DNA of 8,263 bases from NCBI GenBank assembly GCA_050014815.1, contig JBEKCP010000253.1, positions 1-8,263 of the forward strand. The letters are read 5' to 3'. The first letter of the stretch is position 1, and every line of letters begins with the position of its first letter. Under the pieces are notes generated by a model. That model was not told the DNA's origin. It worked only from the letters and a program-made list of their open reading frames with translations, and made no database searches. Shown piece after piece: positions 1-5,219 of the stretch. The stretch is from JBEKCP01 sp050014815 (GTDB lineage: Bacteria > Planctomycetota > Planctomycetia > Pirellulales > Thermoguttaceae). The position numbers and the translations under genes are program-made.

Positions 1-6
1 ACTCCC

Positions 7-291
7 CTACCGCAACTCTTCAAACTTCCGGCGATACTCGTCGCGTTCCCGGCGAGTGGCCTCCAGGTCGAACGTCAGATACTTCATGTCCAGGCGGAGT
101 TGTCCCAGGGCGTCCTGGACCAGGCCGAGGATCCGGCGGCGGCGTTTCGTGTTCTCGACGACCCTGGTCAGCAGCGGTTCGACCTTGAGGCGGTGCTCGT
201 GGGGCAGCCGTCCGATGACGTCGGCCAGATCGAGCATTTCCCGAGGCACTTCCTCGGTTGCGGACGGAATCTTGTGTGCTTGCTGGCTCAT
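7..291 (-). CDS. Small charged helical protein of unknown function (94 aa)
   Basis: I do not recognise a characterised family. The 94-residue product is almost entirely charged and helix-prone. Residues 14-60 are rich in Glu, Arg and Leu, with a basic KRRRR patch near residue 49. Residues 60-94 read as an amphipathic, coiled-coil-like helix (QLRLDMKYLTFDLEATRRER followed by DEYRRKFEEL). No signal peptide, membrane segment or cysteine is present, so it is probably cytoplasmic. Such a helix could mediate dimerisation or nucleic-acid contact, but that is only a guess. The frame stays open to 534, but I chose the internal ATG at 289-291. It has a GGAG ribosome binding site (complement of 299-302) with 7-nt spacing, and a good promoter lies at 409-437 inside the longer frame. 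The upstream extension also has a poor, noncoding-looking composition. I recall similar short proteins from planctomycete genomes but cannot verify this. Confidence 0.72.
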   Translation of the reverse strand: MSQQAHKIPSATEEVPREMLDLADVIGRLPHEHRLKVEPLLTRVVENTKRRRRILGLVQDALGQLRLDMKYLTFDLEATRRERDEYRRKFEELR

Positions 292-408
292 GGTGCGTCT
301 CCAGGTGCGTGGCGGCCGAAGTCGGATCAAGCGATGGTGCCAGACCAGCTTGAGCACGCGCTGTGCCGCATCCGGATTGTTGGTCGGAAACGTGCTGCAA
401 CTCCTTGC

Positions 409-437
409 AGTGTATGGCCTTGTAAATCCTGCGTCAA
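409..437 (-). promoter_or_regulatory. Sigma70-type promoter for the 94-aa gene
   Basis: On the minus strand a -35 box TTGACG (complement of 432-437) is followed after exactly 17 nt by a -10 box TACACT (complement of 409-414). The -35 matches 5 of 6 consensus bases and the -10 matches 4 of 6. The predicted start near 402 gives a leader of about 110 nt before the ATG at 291. The promoter lies inside the longer open frame reaching 534, which argues against that frame being translated in full. Confidence 0.55.
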
Positions 438-621
438 TTCCCCCCTTGGAGTCGTACGGTGAAAAAACGAGACGTTTGATCTGGATGCTCTCTGCAAATC
501 CTGATACAAGCACATCTTGCGGCGAACTGGACACCGCGGCGGCGGGGTCGCGTTCTTGCCACGCCGCCGCCGGCTGCCAGGCGCCGGATATCCCGATACG
601 CCCAAACTGTCGGTTTGAGCA

Positions 622-693
622 CGTTTAGCGGGCGGGCTTTCCCGCCGAGGTTGGCCCACGTTTCATTCGGCGGGCCAGCCCGCCCGCTAAACG
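622..693. repeat. 27-bp inverted repeat, REP-like
   Basis: The left arm 622-648 begins CGTTTAGCGGGCGGGC. The right arm 667-693 is its reverse complement, with only two mismatches over 27 positions (TT against GG in the middle of the arm). The loop is 18 nt (649-666). The pairing would give a very stable GC stem. It sits between two divergently oriented genes with no T tract, so a simple terminator role is unlikely. Its form fits dispersed REP/BIME-type intergenic elements. Copy number cannot be seen from one window. Confidence 0.75.
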
Positions 694-744
694 GCGACGG
701 GTGGTCGTCAACGTGACATTCCAGGAATCAGCCAAATTCCAGTT

Positions 745-771
745 GGTGGGGCTCGCTTCGCTCGACCCACC
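745..771. repeat. Imperfect palindrome GGTGGG...CCCACC, REP-like
   Basis: GGTGGG (745-750) pairs with CCCACC (766-771). After a 2-nt bulge, TCG (753-755) can pair with CGA (763-765), leaving a short CTTCGCT loop. On the minus strand the central part reads GGTCGAGCGAAGCGAGCC. I recall this kind of element recurring between genes in planctomycete genomes, but I have not checked it here. It lies 43 nt before the start of the 898-aa gene and would be transcribed in that gene's leader if the promoter is upstream. Confidence 0.6.
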
Positions 772-779
772 CTACAGAT

Positions 780-796
780 GTTTCCGCAACGGAAAC
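780..796. repeat. Perfect 7-bp hairpin upstream of the 898-aa gene
   Basis: GTTTCCG (780-786) and CGGAAAC (790-796) are perfect reverse complements around a CAA loop. The hairpin ends 18 nt before the GTG start at 815 and lies 8 nt from the GGTGGG palindrome, so the two may be parts of one composite element. No T tract follows on the plus strand. It may be a leader hairpin or simply the edge of the repeat. Confidence 0.5.
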
Positions 797-814
797 TAAC
801 TCGAACTCAGCGCC

Positions 815-3511
815 GTGCAACGTTTCATCCCCCTGCTCCTGACGCCCTTGCTCCTGGCCCCGCTGACGCTCCGGGCAGCGGACCCGCCAGCGGGTGCCCC
901 GGCAAGCGCGAACTGGCTGGAGGACTTCGAGGGCCCTAACCCCTCCTGGTCGGAAGCCGGCGGCGACACGCCGTACGTCGTCCAACAGCATCGCCGGGTC
1001 TCGGGCGTCGCCCACCACGGCCAGGGATGCGAATGGTTCCAACTCTCCGCTGGCCAGGGGGGCGGCGCCATCTACATCGCCCACGATATCGGCCGTCCCT
1101 GGGTGATCGAGGACCTGCGGCCCAGCGTCTGGATCAAGTCGGACCGGCCGGGCGTTCAACTGGTGCTTGAGGTCGTGTTGCCACGGACCGTCAACCCGCG
1201 GACCGGCCGGCCCGCCGTGACGCACCTCTTGGGCTCGGCGTACACGGACGTTGGCCGCTGGCAGCAGCTCTCGATCGGCACGCTCCCCCAACTCCTCGCC
1301 CGGCAACTTCGCATCCTGGCGAGCCAGTTGGCCATCCAGGTGGACGGTGGCGAAGCCTATGTCGGACGGGTGCTGTTGAACACCTACGGGGGGCCGGGAA
1401 TCAACAACGTTTGGATCGACGAGCTGGCTGCGGCCGGCCATGTGGCCTCCGGCCGCGCCGTCGCGGCGCCGGACGCCGCGGCCCCGGCCGACTCGCAGGG
1501 CTACCCCCGCCCGGCACCCATGACGGACGCCCCGGCAGGCCGCGCACCGGCCGCCTCGGAAGTCCAACTGGCTGGTTCGGCGCTCCTGGTCCGCGGTCAG
1601 CCGATGCTGCCTCGGGCGATCCAGTACCAGGGGGAGCCGCTGGCCCTCTTGAAGCAACTGGGTTTCAACACGGTCTGGCTGCGTGAGGTTCCCTCGGCCG
1701 GGTTGCTGGCGGAGGCGGCGCGGGTGGGTCTATGGCTGGTCTGCCCGCCGCCCGTCCAATCTCCTCCCGCCATCGGCCCCGAGTTCCAACCGGTGCTGGC
1801 GTGGGACCTTGGAAGCGGATTAACCACCGAGCAGGCCGCGCGGAGCCGCCGCTGGGCCGAGGAAATCCGCCTGGCGGATGCCCGCGCACACCGGCCGCTG
1901 GTCGGGTGCCCGGCGAACGACTTCCGCGAGTACAGTCGTCATATCGACGTGCTGGTGATCGACCGCCGCCCGCTGGGCACGAGCCTGGAAATGCCCGACT
2001 ACGGCCTGTGGGTGCGGCGATTGCCGCTGGTGGCCAGGCCCGGAACGCCCGTCTGGACGACGATCCAGACCCAGCCGGGCGAGGGCCTGCGGCGGCAGTT
2101 GCTCAGCCTGGCGCCCCAGTGGCCTCCGCCGACCGTCTTCGCCCCGGAACAAATCCGGCTCCTGGTCTCGACGGCCATTTCGTGCGGCAGCCGGGGCCTG
2201 GTCTTCCAATCGCAATCCCCGCTATCTGCCACCGATCCCCAGACGCGCCAGCGGGCGATGACCCTCGCCTTGTTGAACCTGGAGCTGGACGTGATCGAGC
2301 CCTGGGTGGCGGCGGGCAGTTTGGGGCCGATAGCCGAGAGCAACCAGAAGCAGGTAGCCGGCGCGGTGTTGCGGAGCGACCGGGCCCGGCTCGTCCTGCC
2401 CGTTTGGCTGGCACCCCGCTCGCAGTGCGTGGCCGCCGAGGCCACGGCCAATCCGTTGGCCCTGGTCGTGCCTGCCGTCCCCGAGTCGTCCAGCGCCTAT
2501 GATCTGACGGCAGGCAGGCTCGAGCCGCTCCGCCGCAAGCGGGAGACGGGCGGCACACGGGTAACGCTCGACGAATTCCACCTGACCGCCGCGGTCCTCC
2601 TGGCCCAGGACCCGTTGGTGGTCGACGCCGTCAACCGCCGCGTGGCGGCCAACGCCAGGCCGAGTGCGGAGTTCGAGCGGCAACTGGCCGCAATGAAGTT
2701 GGACTCGGTCGGCCGGCTCGTGGAATCGCTGGGCCGCCGGCTTCCGCCGACGATTCGCGTCGGCGACGCGCTGGCCGCCGCCCGCCGCGACCTCGATCAG
2801 GCGGACGCCCGGCTCAGGGCCGGCGATTTCCCATCCGCATCGCTCTGTGCCCGGCGGGCGATGCGGCCGCTCAGGAAGCTGGAACGCGACTCGTGGGACG
2901 CCGCGATGACCGGGTTCGCATCGCCCGTGATCAGTCCCGGGACCGCCACCTTCGCCACCCTCCCCTGGCACTGGAATCTCGTGGACCGCCTCCGCGATTG
3001 CCAGCCGGGTCCCAACCGCCTCCTCGGCGGCGAGTTCGAGGACTTCGATTTCATGCTCCGCACCGGCTGGCGCCTTGAGCGGCATGGGGTACCGGGCGTG
3101 CAAGCGGCGGCGGACCCGGTGGCCGAGGCCCGCCACTCGGGCCGCTCGGGATTGCGCCTGACCGCTCGGGCCGACAATCCCGAGAATCCGCCCGTCATGA
3201 TCGAAACGCCGCCGGTGTGGGTGACCACGCCCGCCGTGCCGGTCGAGGCAGGTCAGATCGTGTGGATCCACGGCTGGGTCAACGTCCCTTCGCCCATCAC
3301 CGGCAGCGTGGACGGCCTGATGGTGATCGACTCGCTGGCCGGCGAGGACCTGGCCGATCGGATCGACAAGACCGCCGGCTGGCGCGAGTTCTCGCTGCTG
3401 CGGGCGGTCGAGCGGTCCGGCCCGATGACCGTCACCTTCGTCCTGACCGGGCTGGGCGAGGTCTGGCTGGATGACGTCGCGATCCAGGCCCTCACGCCGG
3501 GAAGGAGTTAG
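815..3511 (+). CDS. Secreted multidomain protein with a degenerate glycosidase-like core (898 aa)
   Basis: Residues 1-21 form a clear Sec signal peptide (LLLTPLLLAPLTLRA, likely cleaved before ADPP), so the product is exported. Residues 33-208 look like a beta-sandwich carbohydrate-binding-type domain (NWLEDFEGPNPSW early, NNVWIDELAAAG at its end). An Ala/Pro linker follows (about 209-247). Residues 250-500 resemble a TIM barrel of the glycoside hydrolase type: GFNTVWL (283-289), GLWLVCPPP (305-313), VLAWDLGSGL (327-336), VLVIDRR (379-385), PVWTTIQTQ (412-420), SRGLVFQS (459-466). Residues 510-600 look like an added beta domain and 612-697 are helical. Residues 735-892 form a second jelly-roll-like domain ending VWLDDVAIQAL. 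In clan-A glycosidases a WDLG-type strand is normally followed by Asn-Glu, the acid/base; here it is Ser334-Gly335. No nucleophile Glu is evident at the late strands. The GTG start is the only start codon after the in-frame stop at 797-799. No strong Shine-Dalgarno is visible. Function unknown; domain calls are by eye. Confidence 0.85.
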   Translation: MQRFIPLLLTPLLLAPLTLRAADPPAGAPASANWLEDFEGPNPSWSEAGGDTPYVVQQHRRVSGVAHHGQGCEWFQLSAGQGGGAIYIAHDIGRPWVIEDLRPSVWIKSDRPGVQLVLEVVLPRTVNPRTGRPAVTHLLGSAYTDVGRWQQLSIGTLPQLLARQLRILASQLAIQVDGGEAYVGRVLLNTYGGPGINNVWIDELAAAGHVASGRAVAAPDAAAPADSQGYPRPAPMTDAPAGRAPAASEVQLAGSALLVRGQPMLPRAIQYQGEPLALLKQLGFNTVWLREVPSAGLLAEAARVGLWLVCPPPVQSPPAIGPEFQPVLAWDLGSGLTTEQAARSRRWAEEIRLADARAHRPLVGCPANDFREYSRHIDVLVIDRRPLGTSLEMPDYGLWVRRLPLVARPGTPVWTTIQTQPGEGLRRQLLSLAPQWPPPTVFAPEQIRLLVSTAISCGSRGLVFQSQSPLSATDPQTRQRAMTLALLNLELDVIEPWVAAGSLGPIAESNQKQVAGAVLRSDRARLVLPVWLAPRSQCVAAEATANPLALVVPAVPESSSAYDLTAGRLEPLRRKRETGGTRVTLDEFHLTAAVLLAQDPLVVDAVNRRVAANARPSAEFERQLAAMKLDSVGRLVESLGRRLPPTIRVGDALAAARRDLDQADARLRAGDFPSASLCARRAMRPLRKLERDSWDAAMTGFASPVISPGTATFATLPWHWNLVDRLRDCQPGPNRLLGGEFEDFDFMLRTGWRLERHGVPGVQAAADPVAEARHSGRSGLRLTARADNPENPPVMIETPPVWVTTPAVPVEAGQIVWIHGWVNVPSPITGSVDGLMVIDSLAGEDLADRIDKTAGWREFSLLRAVERSGPMTVTFVLTGLGEVWLDDVAIQALTPGRS

Positions 3512-3532
3512 GCGCCAGGGGGCAATAAGGTG

Positions 3533-3548
3533 TGAAAGTATGAAAGTT
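3533..3548. repeat. Tandem 8-bp repeat TGAAAGTA/TGAAAGTT
   Basis: Two adjacent 8-mers, TGAAAGTA (3533-3540) and TGAAAGTT (3541-3548), lie between the stop of the 898-aa gene and its terminator hairpin. No function is apparent. Confidence 0.45.
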
Positions 3549-3552
3549 CGAC

Positions 3553-3578
3553 CCCCGCGACGCAGTCGCGGGGCTTTT
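3553..3578 (+). terminator. Rho-independent terminator after the 898-aa gene
   Basis: CCCCGCGAC (3553-3561) pairs perfectly with GTCGCGGGG (3565-3573) around a GCA loop. C then TTTT follows at 3574-3578. The 9-bp GC stem plus T run starts 41 nt after the stop codon at 3509-3511, as expected for an intrinsic terminator. It should separate this transcript from the nitroreductase downstream. Confidence 0.8.
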
Positions 3579-3604
3579 CCCAAATCCCCAAATCCCTAAA
3601 TCCC
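3579..3604 (-). repeat. AAATCCC tandem repeat with G-quadruplex potential
   Basis: The plus strand carries CCC-AAAT-CCCC-AAAT-CCC-TAAAT-CCC, with three tandem 8-bp units AAATCCC(C/T) at 3582-3605. The minus strand therefore has four G runs of 3 to 4 bases separated by 4 to 5 nt, which meets the canonical G3+N1-7 quadruplex pattern. It ends 5 nt before the nitroreductase ATG. It occupies the place where a Shine-Dalgarno would be expected, and none is visible. Confidence 0.6.
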
Positions 3605-3609
3605 TAGCC

Positions 3610-4134
3610 ATGGATCTCTTCGACGCCATCGCCCGGCGCTACAGCTACCGCGGCCCCTTTACCGAGACGCCGATCCCGAGGGACGATCTCGTGGCGATCG
3701 TCGAGGCGGGCATCCGGGCCCCGTCGGCCAAGAACGAGCAAACCACCTCCTTCGTCATCGTTGACGACCCGGCGATCCTGGCCCGGATTGCCGCTATGCT
3801 CGACCGGCCGGTGTGCGATTCGGCCCGGGCGATGATCGCCTGCGTGATCGACCCGCGGCCGGTCCTGCCCGGCCTGTCGTTCGCTGTGGAAGACTGCGCG
3901 GCCGCCGTGGAGAACATGCTCCTGGCCGTCACGGCCCTCGGCTACGCCACCGTATGGCTTGACGGCGTGTTGCGGCGGGACCAGATCGCTGGGCGGATCG
4001 GACGGCTGCTGGGCGTACCGGAGGACAAGAGCGTCCGAGTCGTTTTGCCGTTGGGGGTGCCCGTAGAGCCGGGGCGGCAGCGAGAGAAACTCCCCGTTGC
4101 CCAGCGGGCGTGGTTCAACCGCTACGGGGGATAG
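3610..4134 (+). CDS. Nitroreductase family protein (174 aa)
   Basis: Likely an FMN-dependent oxidoreductase of the nitroreductase superfamily, which uses NAD(P)H to reduce nitro compounds, quinones or related substrates; the real substrate cannot be told. Family signatures appear in order: the N-terminal FMN-phosphate-binding stretch IARRYSYRGPF (7-17); APSAKNEQTTSFVIV (37-51), matching the usual APSxxNxQPWxFxVV; AVENMLLAVTALGYATVWLDG (from 99), matching the NMLLAAxxLGLGsxW segment; and VPEDKSVRVVLPLGVPVE (136-153), matching the LPxxxxvxxxixlGyP strand. The C-terminus RAWFNRYG resembles the usual tail. At 174 residues it is a normal compact family member. No signal peptide, so cytoplasmic. 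The ATG at 3610 gives the standard N-terminus but has no Shine-Dalgarno; the stretch before it is the AAATCCC repeat. It has its own unit, downstream of a terminator and convergent with the next gene (10 nt between stops). Confidence 0.9.
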   Translation: MDLFDAIARRYSYRGPFTETPIPRDDLVAIVEAGIRAPSAKNEQTTSFVIVDDPAILARIAAMLDRPVCDSARAMIACVIDPRPVLPGLSFAVEDCAAAVENMLLAVTALGYATVWLDGVLRRDQIAGRIGRLLGVPEDKSVRVVLPLGVPVEPGRQREKLPVAQRAWFNRYGG

Positions 4135-4144
4135 TAACGGTCGG

Positions 4145-4435
4145 CTATTTCTTCCCGCCCGGCGACTTCCCGGCCGGCGCCTTTCCGCCGGCGGCAGCAG
4201 GAGCGGCGGCAGGGGCAGCGGCGGCGCCCTCAGCCCCTTCTTCCTCTTCCTTAGCCTTCTTCTTCTTCTTCTTTATCGCCAGCTTATAGACCCGCACCTT
4301 CGGCAGGCCGAAGGGGCTGTCCCCCTCTTGCCAGCGGTCGGCTTGTTTGAGGCGGCCGATCCGTTCGTCGCGGGTCAAAACGCTCCGGGCGCGGAGCAAG
4401 CCACGCCGGATCCGCAGGCTCTTGTCCATCGTCAT
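4145..4435 (-). CDS. PVC-type small basic protein (96 aa)
   Basis: Residues 3-51 match the pattern I know for the small basic protein family found only in Planctomycetes, Verrucomicrobia and Chlamydiae (I believe TIGR04137). The key stretches are MDKSLRI, SVLTRDERIGRLKQADRW and EGDSPFGLPKVRVYKL, where the TRxERIxxL and SxFGLPKVR blocks are diagnostic. The family is thought to be ribosome- or RNA-associated; its exact role is unsettled. The core is followed by an unusual tail: six lysines (55-60), a run of glutamates (63-66), an Ala/Pro-rich stretch (70-82) and a Gly/Lys-rich end. This resembles a histone-H1-like low-complexity tail and makes the protein longer than the roughly 60-75 residues I expect. 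I chose the ATG at 4433-4435 (MTMDKSL), 10 nt from a GGAG (complement of 4446-4449). The second ATG at 4427-4429 is possible. A promoter lies just upstream, shared in a divergent region with trxA. Confidence 0.87.
   Translation of the reverse strand: MTMDKSLRIRRGLLRARSVLTRDERIGRLKQADRWQEGDSPFGLPKVRVYKLAIKKKKKKAKEEEEGAEGAAAAPAAAPAAAGGKAPAGKSPGGKK
4256..4273. repeat. (CTT)6 microsatellite in the small basic protein gene
   Basis: Six perfect CTT triplets on the plus strand are six AAG lysine codons (residues 55-60) on the coding strand. The neighbouring CTTCTTCCTCTTCC tract encodes the glutamate run. No AAA codon breaks the array, so it is a pure triplet repeat that could gain or lose lysines by slippage without shifting frame. 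Confidence 0.75.
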
Positions 4436-4466
4436 CGTCTTGAATCTCCGGGAGGATAAGCCCTCA

Positions 4467-4495
4467 AGTATATGCAGAGGCCCGCCCGGCCGCAA
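4467..4495 (-). promoter_or_regulatory. Promoter for the small basic protein gene
   Basis: On the minus strand, TTGCGG (complement of 4490-4495) and TATACT (complement of 4467-4472) are 17 nt apart. The -10 matches 5 of 6 consensus bases; the -35 matches the TTG core only. The predicted start near 4460 gives a leader of about 25 nt containing the GGAG ribosome binding site. Confidence 0.5.
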
Positions 4496-4547
4496 GGCCC
4501 CCCAATATGGTCCGCATGCTCCGTGTGCGGCCTACCTGGTGTCCCCA

Positions 4548-4575
4548 TTGTCGGTTCTCCGCGGACTTCTATAAT
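4548..4575 (+). promoter_or_regulatory. Sigma70-type promoter for trxA
   Basis: A perfect TATAAT (4570-4575) is preceded after 16 nt by TTGTCG (4548-4553, 4 of 6 matches). The predicted start near 4582 yields a leader of about 39 nt. This is the strongest promoter match in the window, in keeping with a housekeeping thioredoxin. Confidence 0.65.
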
Positions 4576-4605
4576 GTCCGTTGGCCAACGTAACCAGCCC
4601 CAACC

Positions 4606-4618
4606 GAGGAGACTCCTC
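4606..4618 (+). promoter_or_regulatory. trxA ribosome binding site within a small palindrome
   Basis: GAGGAG (4606-4611) is a strong Shine-Dalgarno 9 nt before the trxA ATG. It is immediately followed by A and CTCCTC, its exact reverse complement. Folded with a 3-nt GAC loop, GAGGA (4606-4610) pairs with TCCTC (4614-4618), which would cover the Shine-Dalgarno. The stem is only 5 bp, so it may be weak or incidental. Confidence 0.55.
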
Positions 4619-4620
4619 CC

Positions 4621-4950
4621 ATGGCAAACATTCCCGAAATCTCCGATGCCAGCTTCCAAGCCGAGGTCCTTAGCGCCGCCAAGCCGGTATTGGTCGACTT
4701 CTGGGCTCCCTGGTGCGGCCCGTGCCGCATGATCGCCCCCGTTCTGGAGCAACTGGCGGGGGAGAATGGCGATGCGGTCAGAATCGTCAAGGTCAACGTC
4801 GATGAAAGCCCGACCACCGCCCAGGGCTACGACATCAGCGCCATTCCAACGCTGATCCTGTTCAAGGACGGTCAGGTCGTCGATCGGTTTGTCGGGCCTC
4901 AGCCGAAATCGAGGCTGCAAGAGGCAATCAATCAGGCGGCCGGCAGCTAA
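4621..4950 (+). CDS. trxA: Thioredoxin (109 aa)
   Basis: A classic single-domain cytoplasmic thioredoxin, the dithiol carrier that passes electrons from thioredoxin reductase to ribonucleotide reductase, peroxiredoxins and other disulfide substrates. The active site APWCGPCRM gives Cys32 and Cys35, preceded by the buried Asp26 in VLVDFWA. The cis-proline is Pro76 in SAIPTL, and the FKDGQVVDRFVG strand-turn-strand (81-92) follows as in canonical members. The length of 109 residues is standard, with no signal peptide or lipobox. The ATG at 4621 follows a strong GAGGAG ribosome binding site and a TATAAT promoter. It is divergent from the small basic protein gene and is followed by a non-coding region with inverted repeats, so it is probably monocistronic. 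No thioredoxin reductase gene is visible nearby. Confidence 0.97.
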   Translation: MANIPEISDASFQAEVLSAAKPVLVDFWAPWCGPCRMIAPVLEQLAGENGDAVRIVKVNVDESPTTAQGYDISAIPTLILFKDGQVVDRFVGPQPKSRLQEAINQAAGS

Positions 4951-4965
4951 GTGGCCGTCGGCGAC

Positions 4966-5035
4966 TCGGCCACGGATGGAACACTGATGAGACACGGATG
5001 TTTCAGGGACAGGTCCGTGTTCCATCCGTGGCCGA
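4966..5035. repeat. 19-bp perfect inverted repeat with CACGGATG units
   Basis: The left arm TCGGCCACGGATGGAACAC (4966-4984) and right arm 5017-5035 are perfect reverse complements across a 32-nt loop. An alternative inner stem ACACGGA (4992-4998) with TCCGTGT (5014-5020) competes for the same right arm. The left side also shows three 11-bp-spaced variants of the same unit: CCACGGATGGA, ACACTGATGAG, ACACGGATGTT. It starts 15 nt after the trxA stop. A pyrimidine-rich tract (TTCTTTCTTTC, from 5045) follows, so it may end trxA transcription, but its form suggests a dispersed repeat. Confidence 0.65.
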
Positions 5036-5158
5036 ATCCGGGAGTTCTTTCTTTCTGCCATTTCTTTGCATCTTACGCAGTTTTACACGGAGGGTTGTCC
5101 TCGCCAGATCGTGTGAACTCGCCCGCCCGATCTGCCGATTAAGGAATCTGGGAAAACC

Positions 5159-5200
5159 TTGCCGATTGCGCCGAGATTGCGGCGCCGGCAACCCCCTTTT
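5159..5200 (+). terminator. Possible hairpin and T-tract terminator or attenuator
   Basis: TTGCCG (5159-5164) pairs with CGGCAA (5186-5191). Inside it GCGCC (5168-5172) pairs with GGCGC (5181-5185), with a 3-nt bulge on one side. CCCCCTTTT follows at 5192-5200. The T tract ends 19 nt before the likely ATG of the coiled-coil gene, so it would sit in that gene's leader if the promoter lies upstream. It could end trxA read-through or attenuate the coiled-coil gene. Confidence 0.35.
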
Positions 5201-5219
5201 GCCCCCGGATCCTTCAGGC

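Larger units (their letters stand above)
292..814. other. 523-nt intergenic region, repeat-rich
   Basis: No convincing gene is present. The left part holds the leader and promoter of the minus-strand 94-aa gene. A 9-bp GC hairpin (536-544 with 562-570, 17-nt loop) lies in the middle. The right part (622-796) holds three palindromic elements described separately. Short open frames on both strands here have arginine- and cysteine-rich translations typical of noncoding high-GC DNA. I see no clear promoter for the plus-strand gene at 815. The repeats occupy most of the space just upstream of it, so its promoter may be embedded among them. Confidence 0.7.

Noticed and set aside
327..659. 110-codon open frame on the minus strand in the intergenic region
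   Set aside because: It runs through a REP-like arm and the promoter at 409-437, with Arg/Pro/Ser-rich sequence and no family resemblance.
728..1657. 309-codon open frame on the minus strand
   Set aside because: It is antisense to the signal-peptide end of the 898-aa gene, crosses the repeat at 745-796, and its translation is Arg/Gly/Ala-rich without recognisable domains, as expected for high-GC shadow frames.
2222..3583. 453-codon open frame on the minus strand
   Set aside because: It is antisense to the 898-aa gene and starts inside the sequence beyond its terminator. The composition is His/Arg/Gly-rich with no motif, while the plus strand has coherent domains.
3582..3605. Short tandem repeats as a possible CRISPR array
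   Set aside because: The units are 8 bp with no spacers, so this is a simple repeat, not a CRISPR.
4998..5219. 74-codon N-terminal extension of the coiled-coil protein
   Set aside because: It overlaps the inverted repeat and the hairpin with T tract, has a Cys/Arg-rich composition unlike the rest, and no ribosome binding site. The ATG at 5220 fits better.
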